Source of the DNA: Paraphysoderma sedebokerense
Lineage: Eukaryota > Blastocladiomycota > Physodermatomycetes > Physodermatales > Physodermataceae
NCBI GenBank assembly: GCA_025602915.1
Contig: JAHLJZ010000106.1
Span: 64,001-74,097 of the forward strand
Reading direction: 5' to 3'
Length of the DNA stretch: 10,097 nt
Below are positions 1-8,524 of the stretch, piece after piece. The notes under the pieces were generated by a model, which made no database searches, had not been told where the DNA came from, and worked only from the letters and a program-made list of their open reading frames with translations. Position numbers and translations under genes: made by a program. The stretch's first letter is position 1; every line of letters begins with the position of its first letter.

Positions 1-110
1 TACTATATGTGGATTTAACCTCGTCATTCCCCAAATCAACGATATATTCTCACTCAGTCACAACATTTGTCCTCATCATTCATTCCGTTTGTCAAGAGTC
101 CTCTAAGTGA
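1..110 (+). promoter_or_regulatory. 5' flank and probable leader of LCB2
   Basis: The 110 bases before the LCB2 start are pyrimidine-rich and hold no ATG in the last 60 bases. This fits a fungal 5' untranslated leader. A TATAT element sits at the extreme left edge (about 4-8), but most of the promoter probably lies outside the window. The ATG context is AGTGA-ATG-GC, with G at +4. Confidence 0.4.
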
Positions 111-2296
111 ATGGCTACCAAAAAAGCCCTCGCACAACCCGCAGCAGCTTCATCGACGACATCGAAACATGGGGAATCTGCCGAAAAAGAACACTTAGAA
201 GAAGCCCCTCTCTTTACCCTTCTCACAACGTATCTCGGTTATTTGATTCTCATCGCTTTCGGTCATTTGAGAGATTTCTTTGGGAAAAGATTCAAGGCTG
301 GGGAATACAAATATTTGAGACTTTTCGATGTATGTTCTTTTTATCTTTTACTTTGGTAGGGTATCGGGAGATAGTGTTTGTTGATTTTAGTAGCACTTAT
401 TCATCAAATGGAATGAATGAATTCCTACTGTTGGGACTCTGTTTCCCTTAAGAAACCTATTTATTTTGGATTGAAGCTAGTGGATTCACAATTGCAAGTG
501 TATGAAAAATTAATCGTGTTCTTCTTAATTCAAAATTTCATAGGGTTATGCACCGCTCGTTTCCGATTTTGAATCCTTCTATAACCGTCGTTTATATTTT
601 CGGATTAGAGATTGCTTCAATCGACCGATTACTAATGTCCCAGGTCGTCATGTTCACTGCCTGACCCGATATTCCAAAGATGGAAATCGCACATTCCATT
701 TCACTGGTTCCATCCAGAAATGCTTGAATCTCTCGTCCTACAATTATCTTGGTTTTGCTCAATCGGAGGGAAAGTGTGCCGATGAAGTTGAAAAAGTTGT
801 TCAAAAATATGGAGTAGGGGTAGGGTTTTCAAGGGTCGAAGGGAATACCGAAATTATGAAAGATTTGGAAGGTCTTGTTGCTAAATTCTTGGGGGTTGAA
901 GATGCTGTTTGTGTTAGTATGGGATATGCTACAAACAGTACAATGTTACCAGCGTTGGTCGGAAAGGTACTGCTTCGATGTCTTGATTCCCGATCGTCGC
1001 CCCATTTAAAGGAATCAAGATAAACTAATTCATCAATGTTCTATATCATAGGGATCGCTTATTATTTCCGATGAACTGAATCATGCTTCCCTCGTTTTCG
1101 GGTCAAGATTGTCGGGTGCAACCATCCGTGTATTCAAACATAATGGTAAGTCTTCATTCGATACCTCGATCTTTTACACAAAACTGATCTAGCTCCTTTT
1201 TGTAGATCCATCCGCCTTGGAAGAAGTTCTCCGCGAATCAATCGCACAGGGGCAACCTCGTACACATCGACCTTGGAAGAAGATTTTAGTCATTGTGGAA
1301 GGTCTTTACTCTATGGAGGGTTCGATTTGTCGATTACCAGAAATTGTTGCTCTGAAAGATAAATATAAGGTATTGATAGCTACTTGCTCACTGGTAAAAA
1401 TGAATGTACTAATACCTCTATAAATAGTTTTACTTATACGTCGATGAAGCCCATTCTATCGGTGCCCTGGGGCCAAATGGACGAGGTGTCTGTGATTATT
1501 ACGGCCTGGATCCCAGAAAAGTTGATATTTTGATGGGTACATTTACGAAGAGCTTTGGGGCTGCAGGTGGTTATATTGGTGGTAAAAAGGTAGAGTCTGC
1601 TCAACCGATAATATGGTTCTTCGTTCCATGCTACAATGTCTACGAGTAATCCATTAATGTCGTGCTGTTTTGTTGATTTTGCTGATTTTAGAACATCATC
1701 TCCTACCTTCGCCTACATGCGCATTCACCGTATTACTGCGAACCCGTTTCTCCACCGGTCATCACTCAAATCCACACATCTATGTCCATAATTATGGGAC
1801 TTGATGGGTCGGACGAAGGTGCCAAACGATTAGCTCGCATTAAGGCGAACGGTCGTTATTTCGCCAAGAAGCTAAAACAGATGGGATTTATTGTTTATGG
1901 AGACGAAGATTCACCTGTTATACCCTTATTGCTGTTCAACCCTGCTAAAATTCCGTACGTCCTTGTTCATTTATGTGGAACTGAGGTTACGATGGAGTTG
2001 TATTAACTTACTGTTTTATTGACCATTCCTGTTGTCACTCCCGATACTGTCTCCTCAACAGAGCCTTTTCTCGAGAATGTCTACGCCGTAATATTGCCGT
2101 CGTGGTAGTAGGATATCCTGCTACTCCCATCATTTCTTCCCGTGTCCGCTTTTGTTTAAGTGCGTCGCATTCAAAGGAAGACTTGGACAAAGCATTGGAG
2201 GTTGTGAGCTTGGTGGGCGATAGGTTAGAATTGAAAGTTAGTAGACGAAAAGATTACGACCAAGGAGAAATTAAGTACGAGTATGATGAAAATTAA
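111..2296 (+). CDS. LCB2: Serine palmitoyltransferase subunit 2 (LCB2/SPTLC2 type), 7 exons, complete
   Basis: Catalytic PLP subunit of ER serine palmitoyltransferase, which condenses L-serine with palmitoyl-CoA to 3-ketodihydrosphingosine, the first step of sphingolipid synthesis; it works as a dimer with an LCB1-type subunit. Exons: 111-329, 544-966, 1052-1145, 1206-1369, 1428-1589, 1692-1954, 2062-2296 (1560 nt, 519 aa; yeast and human proteins are about 560, the difference being mainly a shorter N-terminus). One membrane segment lies near residues 33-50. The alpha-oxoamine synthase core follows: [36 protein letters not shown] (D306, H309), and [12 protein letters not shown] with the PLP lysine at about K341. 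The C-terminal [10 protein letters not shown] carries the family arginine. All six introns are GT-AG and frame-consistent; intron 1 is longest (214 nt). The start is the first ATG of a frame giving the expected N-terminal helix. One loop near residues 163-182 departs from the family (see findings). Family assignment is very secure; exon edges are inferred. Confidence 0.96.
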
Positions 2297-2552
2297 ACTG
2301 AAGTGCTGTGCACTTTGCAGATGAAAATGACATTTATATCGAGGGAATATTAGGGGATCTTGGAAGAAGACTGTTTCAAAACTACATCTTAATGTAGAAC
2401 GTGCGAAGGTTTTAAAGCTTGTGTTGTGAAGACAGAGTTATATTCATCAAAATGGTTAGCGGATGTAGTATTCTGATTGGTGTAACATCATGCACAGTGT
2501 GCATGCATGAACTTTTTTATTTGATATTTTTGTCAATTGTTTCTTTACCGAT

Positions 2553-2576
2553 AATAAATTAACGCTCAAAAATAAA
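2553..2576 (+). terminator. Polyadenylation signals of LCB2
   Basis: Two canonical AATAAA hexamers (2553-2558 and 2571-2576) lie about 260 bases after the LCB2 stop in an AT-rich stretch, a reasonable distance for a fungal 3' untranslated region. Cleavage is expected shortly after. The sites are seen directly; their use is inferred. Confidence 0.55.
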
Positions 2577-2912
2577 AAGCAGTATGTGTTTGATATTTTC
2601 AGTCTAGTTTACCTTTAGTAAGCTGCAGCTTGCGTGAACAGAACAGAGGGTATTCGCGACCAAGTACGGATTGGAGATAACTATACGGCGCCGCCGAACC
2701 CCGCAGACAAGACCCAACATGTATTCAACATGTAGAAGGGATAATTCTATAGTAAAATAGAAATTTATTGTATAATTCTCTACAACGAACTTTGAATATT
2801 CCGACTGTGAGTGTTGATCTGTTAAAAAGGGCTTGAAGCCGCCACCTGTAGTGGAAATCTGATATTTCCTGAAGCCCAGTTAACATTTCGTGATTCTCAT
2901 AAATATTATTTT

Positions 2913-2919
2913 TATATAA
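2913..2919 (+). promoter_or_regulatory. TATA-like element upstream of gene 2
   Basis: TATATAA lies 154 bases before the ATG of the mitochondrial gene. Only one ATG lies between it and the main start, that of the short upstream ORF. The local sequence is generally AT-rich, so this could be fortuitous. Confidence 0.35.
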
Positions 2920-3049
2920 TATATTGCGGTGCCTTGAATTTTGGTGCGCAAATTTGAATAAGAGATCCGCAAACGTTACCTGTTTGTCCAGCCGCGATTC
3001 AAAAAAACAAAAGGCGAATTCCTTCTCTCTGATCGTCGCTTCAACTCTT

Positions 3050-3076
3050 ATGACAGCCAATATCTATCAGTTATGA
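3050..3076 (+). promoter_or_regulatory. Upstream ORF (8 codons) overlapping the gene 2 start
   Basis: An ATG at 3050 opens an eight-codon frame (MTANIYQL) whose TGA stop (3074-3076) overlaps the main ATG (3073-3075) in the sequence ATGA. The uORF start has C at -3 (weak context), while the main start has G at -3. If the transcript begins upstream, ribosomes would reach the main start by leaky scanning or by termination and reinitiation. The arrangement is read directly; regulation is inferred. Confidence 0.4.
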
Positions 3077-5751
3077 TAACTACAATCAGGAGTGTCAAGC
3101 ATTTTTATAGAGCTTATAATGTCCCATTTAAGAAGGAGCTCTCTTCTGTTAGATTATTTCATGGGACGCCTGCGTCAGTAAACGTCGAAAAAACAAGCGG
3201 AGGTTACGTTCAAATATATTCAACACATCGGAAATTTCAACGATATGGCGGTTATCGAGTACTATCTTTCAATACCCTAAGATCTGTGAATACCTCAGCG
3301 AAGCGAACGAAAGAAGATGAAAATGATAAACAAACCGTCTCTGATTCTTTATTGGAACATCAATCCATACCGACCTCCAAAATTCAGAAAACCGGGACCA
3401 TAGATATTTCCGACAATTCTAAATCGTCGTTATCGTCTTCATCATCTTCGACCTTTTCAGATTCAGGGGAACAACTGACTCAACGACAGAAGTTGCAAAA
3501 TATACTGTCGCGGGTTTTGGCACTTCCTGAATTAAAAGAGACATGGTTGAAACGGTTAGCGGGCAAAGCTGATAATGAAAATTGGGATGGCCCGCTAAAA
3601 ATACTAGGTTTTGTCTTTTTTATTCGTTTATGGTGATGTCAATGTCATCCCTAACCTCCCTATTAGTCGTTGGCGAACCCAACACTGGAAAGGCCGCATT
3701 AGTTAATGTTTTGTTGGGACCACCAAAGGGTCAAGAATTATTACCACACGATTGGACTGTTATGAAGGAGTCCGGAAAAGTGTATAAGATTGGGTTTGTG
3801 TTGAGTTGTTAATATGTGGTTATAACTTTGTCTACTTACTCTTTCCACCAAGACATGGCGACAATTGGAAGAAAATTGAAGAAACTGGGGATTTCATAAG
3901 AATGACATGCCCTTCAGAGATCCTGAAGAGTGGAATTGAATTCTACGTGGCTCCTGGTTTGTAGTTTTTACCTCGGACTTTTAGAAGTTTTTATTGATAA
4001 TCTATTACACAGGGTTGCAATGCTTCGATAGCAACAAATCGTATCTTACAGATCTTGTTCATAAATCCGATATCACGCTTTTTGTCACCGATACACTTCG
4101 CCAGCTGTCATCCCCCAGAGAAGTTGAATTCTTATCGCAACACGTTAACCGTCAGACAGCAGTTGTGCTGAATGGCTTAGATTATTTAGAAGATGAAACT
4201 GTAGAACTACCTGTGGCTGTCCAAAGTGTGCAGAGTCGCCTATCAGATCGTGCCAATAATTGGAAAACTAACAACAGAGCAAAGAGCAGCGCCGTTTCAA
4301 CTGATTTTAATACTCCGCTTCCTCCTGTCTTCCCTGTCAGTACCCGTCGAGCGCGGGTTGCTCGGCATTTTCTCAATATCGCTGCATCCATCCCTTCCAC
4401 TGCATCGTCATCTAATGAGACAGTTTCATCTCTTGATCCCGCTGCAGATTTCAAGACTTCCGGTATACCATCCTTACAATCATTTGTCTCCTCACTCACC
4501 CCAGCCGCCGCACGAATCCAACATAAATATAATTCGACATTGTCAACTACGCATTCTGCAATTTCTTCAATTCTTGCCAGTCATGCGGAAGCCCACAATT
4601 TACTTCAAAATCTGGACAGACAACTTCAATTCATTATTTCCCAAGTATCGGATGAAAGAGAGCAGATGGAAAAGACTTTTCAGTCGGAATTGGCTGTTGT
4701 GGATTATAGTTTGGGAGAAGTAAGGCAAAGAGTGAGAGAGTTTTTTGATGGAATAACCATTTGGAAGTTGATGATAAGAGGTGATGAAATTGCGGATGAG
4801 TTACGAACAAAAGTCATCGAAGATGCATCCAAGGGAGGAGTGTTGCAGGAGGCAGAGCATAAGGTCAGTGATACGTTATCCTCATCAGAGGGATGATTTT
4901 CCGACTTCACTATATACTATCGGGTATTGATGTCTTTGTCATGGTACTACAGATGACATACACCGTCGGATATTTCAATGCGTCTCTCGATGGCACTTAC
5001 TCCGCCCTCCGCCGTCGCCTTAACGCATTAGCCACTCATCCCACATTTCACGATAACCCATCCACGACGTCACTTTGTCAAGTGATTTCAAATCTGGTCG
5101 ATTTGCTCGACAAGGAATCCAAGCCGGCTCGAGTCGATCCCTTTTTATTAAGCAACATTGTTTATAACTATCGCATGAAATTTGAAGGCGGTGACAAATG
5201 GACCAGCGTGAAAAGACAAGTGGAGCGAGCTGTAATTAAAGGTGCTGGTGTTGGTATTGTTTCGGCTTTAACAGGTTGGGGGCTCTTTGTTGGGGGACTT
5301 CCACTGGTGATGGCAGCAGGACTCGGTGTTGGAGGAATCAGTATTGGTGCGTGATACTGCATTTATGTTGTGCTCTTGTCTTATTTATCTAACCTGGCCG
5401 TGCATCTAATTGAAGGGCTGTTGTACACGAAGTCACTCTGGGCCCGATTTGAAAATGAATTCATACGGTCGAACAATGCTCTACAGGAATCTTTGAAATC
5501 GGAACTAACGGTAAAATTGCTAGCCGGTATCCTTTGTTACCCGATATTACAAACTCACTTTACCGACTCTTATGCAGGAAACATTCAAAAATACTGCGAG
5601 TAGCCGTCTCACCGACCCACTAGCTACAGTTGTTCAGTTGTACGATGATGCATTATCTGGCCAAACAGAGGTAGTGCAGAAGCGGGAATTGGAGCTAAGG
5701 GATCTCAAAGAAGAAATGGAAGAGATATTGACTGGATCTCGCTTCAAGTAA
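3073..5751 (+). CDS. Mitochondrial dynamin-superfamily pseudo-GTPase, possibly Mmc1-like, 7 exons
   Basis: Exons: 3073-3607, 3667-3781, 3853-3956, 4013-4863, 4953-5346, 5416-5510, 5578-5751 (2268 nt, 755 aa). The N-terminus (residues 1-37) is rich in R, K, H and S with almost no acidic residues, as in a mitochondrial presequence. A Ser-rich linker covers about 115-133. A GTPase-like domain begins at ILVVGEPNTGKA (G1, residues 181-188), with VAPG in the G3 place (249-252) and NGLD in the G4 place (305-308). All three are degenerate, so GTP hydrolysis is doubtful. A long helical region (about 440-535) follows, then a Gly/Ala-rich membrane hairpin (about 632-668) and a short C-terminal coiled coil (about 725-750). 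This order resembles dynamin-type membrane proteins, and I suspect the fungal inner-membrane protein Mmc1. That name is from recollection and is unproven; a degenerate mitofusin-like protein is the alternative. The introns are 56-89 nt; the first has a CTAAC branch site and an atypical GTTTTG donor. Confidence 0.75.
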
Positions 5752-6298
5752 TTGGGTTTCCTGTATGCGTGATTCGTTCGACTGACAATAACATAATCAC
5801 AAGGGCAGTCAAGAAGGCCCTGGGAATCTTAGCGATAGAACTATTCGACAATTGAAATAGTGTTATTCGTTTCTGATTCATGGAATTCGGATAAGCAGTG
5901 TCCAAATGTAATATGTAATCATTACTGTAACTCCGCGCAATTTTGCGATATTCCTGTCCTGTTTGACTGTTTTGCGTATTTCTGACAACTTTCCCCGTAA
6001 GGAGGTGTAACAAATTTAAGCGGGAGGCTGACACAACGCGACAATACCTCCCCCAGAAATCTGCCAGATAGTAATTACGTTATCTGACGAATGAACTCCT
6101 CACTATTGCATTTATATGGAAACTTAAGGAATAGTAAATCACAGAGCCCCCTGTACCCTTGAAATTTGATTCACAAAATTGTTCATCTTCTTACATGATA
6201 AAGCTACTTTGGATTGTTTCTTTATAACCGCTCTCTGAGCCCTTACCATAGGTGTAGTTTAAGTACTTTACTGCCTTCTGCAGAATATTTTACAAAAA
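5752..6298. other. Intergenic region between genes 2 and 3
   Basis: This 547-base spacer has no canonical AATAAA soon after the gene 2 stop. It contains a nested palindromic site (6065-6086: CAGATA, then the palindrome GTAATTAC, then TATCTG) and the TATA element of gene 3. A 96-codon minus-strand frame (5744-6034) shows no family resemblance and is not called. No RNA gene was recognised. Confidence 0.5.
6223..6227 (+). promoter_or_regulatory. TATA element of the secreted Cys-rich gene
   Basis: TTTATAACC places TATAA 72 bases before the ATG at 6299. A pyrimidine-rich stretch follows and no ATG intervenes, which supports 6299 as the start codon. Confidence 0.45.
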
Positions 6299-6991
6299 AT
6301 GTCGTTGCTTGTCCTTTTTACTATCATTCTTGTCGCCTTCAACAGTGTCAATGGGATGAATCCTCCCAATCCCCGCCAAAAAACAATTTCACCCCAGGAA
6401 GCAAGGCATCCCGGAAATGTGGGTGTTCAGATTTTCATAATTTCTAACCGCTGGAAAGGAACCTAATTTCAATTTCTTCAATTATATTTATTCCTTGCTT
6501 CCAAAAGTCATTTTATAACCGAGGAGTAGGATTGATACCTGATTTTCATTGCCGAGACGACGAAGAAAAAGATGGCTTACTCTGCTATCCAAGATGCCAG
6601 CGGGCCAATTACAATGGAGTTGGACCAGGTGCGTACTGGAAGTTGATGGTCTATCACAGAATATATAATCTAACATAATGATTAGTTTGTTGGGAAAAAT
6701 GCCAGTCTGATGAAAAGGACAAAGGGCCCATTTGTTTTAGGTCAATCATAAGTTGGAGATTCAAGGACGCCGAAGGCAGGGGTGTTGGAAGAGCGCCCAG
6801 CCGTGGTTGCGGAGACGGAAGAGAGCTGCACCAAGGTCTCTGTTACAAGCAATGTAACGCCGGATGGAAAGGTAACCATGAATTCTCCGGTCATAGAATA
6901 CTTCTGAATCGCTAATCATCCGTTGTCTCCTGAATTTTCTCTAATTAACATAGGCGTCGGTGCGTTGTGTTTTTACGTTGGTTTTAATTAA
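6299..6991 (+). CDS. Secreted cysteine-rich protein with two RGVG/GLCYxxC modules, 4 exons
   Basis: Exons: 6299-6418, 6508-6628, 6686-6871, 6954-6991 (465 nt, 154 aa). Residues 1-19 form a signal peptide (hydrophobic core LLVLFTIILVAF, likely cut after VNG). The mature part holds ten cysteines in two aligned modules. Module 1 starts at R45: RGVG-x2-P-x3-C55-x10-C66-x3-C70-x11-C82-W-x2-C86, and C97 follows. Module 2 starts at R112: RGVG-x2-P-x3-C122-x10-C133-x3-C137-x10-C148, ending six residues later. Both keep [LG]LCYxxC and GVG before the last cysteine. I recall similar GLCY..C..GY.GVGPVCW patterns in unannotated extracellular proteins but can name no function. Frame continuity through all four exons and conserved cysteine spacing support the splicing. 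Introns 1-3 are 89, 57 and 82 nt with CTAAC/CTAAT branch sites; the first donor is GTGGGT. It is convergent with the seven-helix gene. Confidence 0.8.
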
Positions 6992-7077
6992 ATGCATGTT
7001 AACTGCATGAGTATAACGTCGATTCGTGTTGCAAAAAGTTAAAACTGTAATGCTTTATATTATTTATCGAGAATAGT

Positions 7078-7083
7078 AATAAA
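7078..7083 (+). terminator. Polyadenylation signal of the Cys-rich gene
   Basis: A canonical AATAAA lies 87 bases after the stop codon in an AT-rich stretch, at a suitable place for the 3' end of the secreted-protein transcript. Confidence 0.5.
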
Positions 7084-7373
7084 TTATAGAAATTTTGAAC
7101 CGCTTACTTCCGTGAAAGAACAACTAAACCGGGAATCATAAAACGACATTATCTTTTGTCATTGTCTCTGTATAATCTTCTGCGCATTACGAACGATTAA
7201 ATGAACCTTACTGTTCCCAAGATGTCTTACCCCTCTCGACAACTCTCTGGAGGCATAGACACTGTTCGTTAAGGCATTATGTCTGTGGTCAGCGATTGTT
7301 ATCATCGCTTAATCCCATCATCGTCTTGTGTATTACTTCGAGATTATAATAGATTTATGCTATAAAAAGAACA

Positions 7374-7391
7374 CAATAATATATATTATTG
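7374..7391. repeat. Perfect 18-bp AT-rich palindrome
   Basis: CAATAATATATATTATTG is identical to its reverse complement (9+9 with no spacer). It lies midway in the convergent spacer. It could form a weak cruciform or act as a bidirectional 3'-end efficiency element, but AT-rich palindromes also arise by chance. Confidence 0.6.
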
Positions 7392-7551
7392 CAATAATTG
7401 AAATACAAAAGCAAGTTCAACGCACTATCATGCTACTTTACGAACTATCTTACTCACGCTAATTCGCAATATGAACTCGAATTTCACATTCTGATTGTCT
7501 CATAATTGGTGAAACCAAAAAGTACTGGAAATTGATCATCACATAGACTTA

Positions 7552-8376
7552 CTACACTTCCACAGTAATTTTTGTTGCTGCGGCGTTCTCCATGACGTTG
7601 GACTGATTCTTTCCAGTTATGTTACCACTTGCGGTTGTCCCACTGGATGCATTCTTTTCAATAAATGCTTGCGTGATACTCTGCGCCAAGAATGAATCGC
7701 TTAAGCTGACTGAGACGTTTATCAATCCAAACCAAATCATCAATCTTTGTGGTTGGAAGCCGGTTGATATGAAAATGCTAATAGTTGTGGATAACACCAA
7801 GGTCAGCAAGCAAATTGCAACTGTCTTTTGAAGAAAACGTGTGCTGGCTGCGTTCGCGCTTTTGAGGGATCTCAAATGACGAAAAACAAGGAAAATAAGC
7901 AAGGAGCATTCCAAAAAGTAAGTTACAGTCTTAACAATATTTTGTCTTCCTGTTGGCTCCGGAGTCCAGCCGAGATCGCAGTATGTTGGGGATACAGCAA
8001 CCGGGCGGGCTGTGATGGTAACCTCCAAATTTGTGGCCGCCCGTGCAATTAATAAAGGGACAAATACAATCATTGACTTCTTGAACAATTGCTGATCGAA
8101 AATGCGAATACGTGTGAGCATGATGAAGTCTTGTAGCCAAGTCGTCAAAGCGTAGATTACTTCCATGGAGTAAGCTAGTAGGGGGCAATTGGAGGTTTCA
8201 GCGCCCACAATCATATGAATGAATACCCAAAGTTGTACAGTTGTCAACACTATCTGTTGTAAATTGACGTGTTGGTAAATGTTTCTGGTTTTGAGTACTG
8301 TTGGTGCAACATTGAGTAGTTCGCGACTCTGCAGGCAGAGCAGGGCAATAAGACAAATCAAATCGAAATTTATCAT
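7552..8376 (-). CDS. Putative seven-transmembrane receptor-like protein, intronless
   Basis: The frame is open upstream to about 8447, but its first ATG is at 8376, and no ATG lies between that and the TATA box at 8518-8524, so I start there (274 aa). Seven hydrophobic segments lie near residues 2-15 (short), 40-58, 66-90, 100-117, 146-166, 181-204 and 211-235. A hydrophilic Ser/Asn/Thr-rich tail follows (about 241-274). C64 just before helix 3 and C133 in the loop between helices 4 and 5 sit where class A GPCRs have their disulfide; helix 3 ends in LTRIRIF, where a DRY-like motif would be. I do not recognise the family. A receptor or sensor role is an inference from topology; a transporter or other seven-helix protein is possible. 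An N-terminus of only a couple of residues before helix 1 is odd. A CAG at about 8431 (minus strand) could be a splice acceptor for an unseen upstream exon. Confidence 0.7.
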   Translation of the reverse strand: MINFDLICLIALLCLQSRELLNVAPTVLKTRNIYQHVNLQQIVLTTVQLWVFIHMIVGAETSNCPLLAYSMEVIYALTTWLQDFIMLTRIRIFDQQLFKKSMIVFVPLLIARAATNLEVTITARPVAVSPTYCDLGWTPEPTGRQNIVKTVTYFLECSLLIFLVFRHLRSLKSANAASTRFLQKTVAICLLTLVLSTTISIFISTGFQPQRLMIWFGLINVSVSLSDSFLAQSITQAFIEKNASSGTTASGNITGKNQSNVMENAAATKITVEV

Positions 8377-8517
8377 CTTATCGAAAGTAGAAGGTAAGGA
8401 TACCGACAATGAAAGCAGATGGTCTGCGGACAGAGGGACTTAGTCTTAAAGCTGAAGATTGGAATATTGTTGCTCTTGCTTCAATAGAACAGACAGTTCA
8501 ACAGTTACACCACGGGA

Positions 8518-8524
8518 TTATATA
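8518..8524 (-). promoter_or_regulatory. TATA box of the seven-helix gene
   Basis: On the minus strand CTATATAATCC contains TATATAA about 142 bases before the chosen ATG, with no ATG in between. This supports a single-exon gene starting at 8376. Confidence 0.5.

Larger units (their letters stand above)
2297..3072. other. LCB2 / gene 2 intergenic region
   Basis: This 776-base spacer holds the LCB2 3' untranslated region to about 2590, then the promoter of the next gene. It contains a 7-bp inverted repeat with a 3-nt loop (2489-2505), a perfect 12-bp palindrome AAGCTGCAGCTT (2620-2631), a TATATAA element (2913-2919) and a CCAAT pentamer (3057-3061). No tRNA-like box pair or convincing gene was seen on either strand. 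A minus-strand open frame (2725-3060) is judged to be chance. Confidence 0.6.
6992..7551. other. Convergent spacer between genes 3 and 4
   Basis: This 560-base AT-rich spacer carries the 3' ends of two converging genes. It includes the AATAAA of gene 3 (7078-7083) and a perfect 18-bp AT-rich palindrome (7374-7391). No canonical AATAAA was seen on the minus strand close to the gene 4 stop. No coding or RNA gene was recognised. Confidence 0.55.

Noticed and set aside
107-451. A 114-codon frame overlapping LCB2 exon 1 and intron 1
   Set aside because: It is out of frame with the strongly conserved LCB2 protein, uses a non-ATG start and runs through the intron.
330-543. The 214-nt first intron of LCB2 as a possible host for a box C/D snoRNA
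   Set aside because: No ATGATGA C box or CTGA D box pair was found in it. The extra length is unexplained but not informative.
2489-2505. CATGCAC-AGT-GTGCATG hairpin in the LCB2 3' untranslated region as a transcription terminator
   Set aside because: No T-run follows directly, and intrinsic terminators are not expected for a fungal mRNA gene. It may be a minor RNA structure.
2725-3060. A 111-codon minus-strand open frame ending next to gene 2, which would be head-to-head with it
   Set aside because: The composition is low-complexity and AT-driven, no family or domain is recognisable, and it covers the expected promoter and leader of gene 2.
5744-6034. A 96-codon minus-strand open frame after gene 2
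   Set aside because: It overlaps the 3' end of gene 2 and has no recognisable motif. It reads like chance in a 3' flank.
6065-6086. CAGATA-GTAATTAC-GT-TATCTG nested palindrome as an operator
   Set aside because: The arms are short and the site is asymmetric around its centre. It is noted in the spacer entry but is not strong enough for a finding.
6214-6447. A 77-codon frame over exon 1 of the Cys-rich gene
   Set aside because: It has no ATG start in this frame and is a shadow of the signal-peptide frame beginning at 6299.
7099-7110. A minus-strand GCGGTTCAAAA similar to a tRNA B box
   Set aside because: The terminal CC of the B box is missing, and no A box or cloverleaf could be drawn around it.
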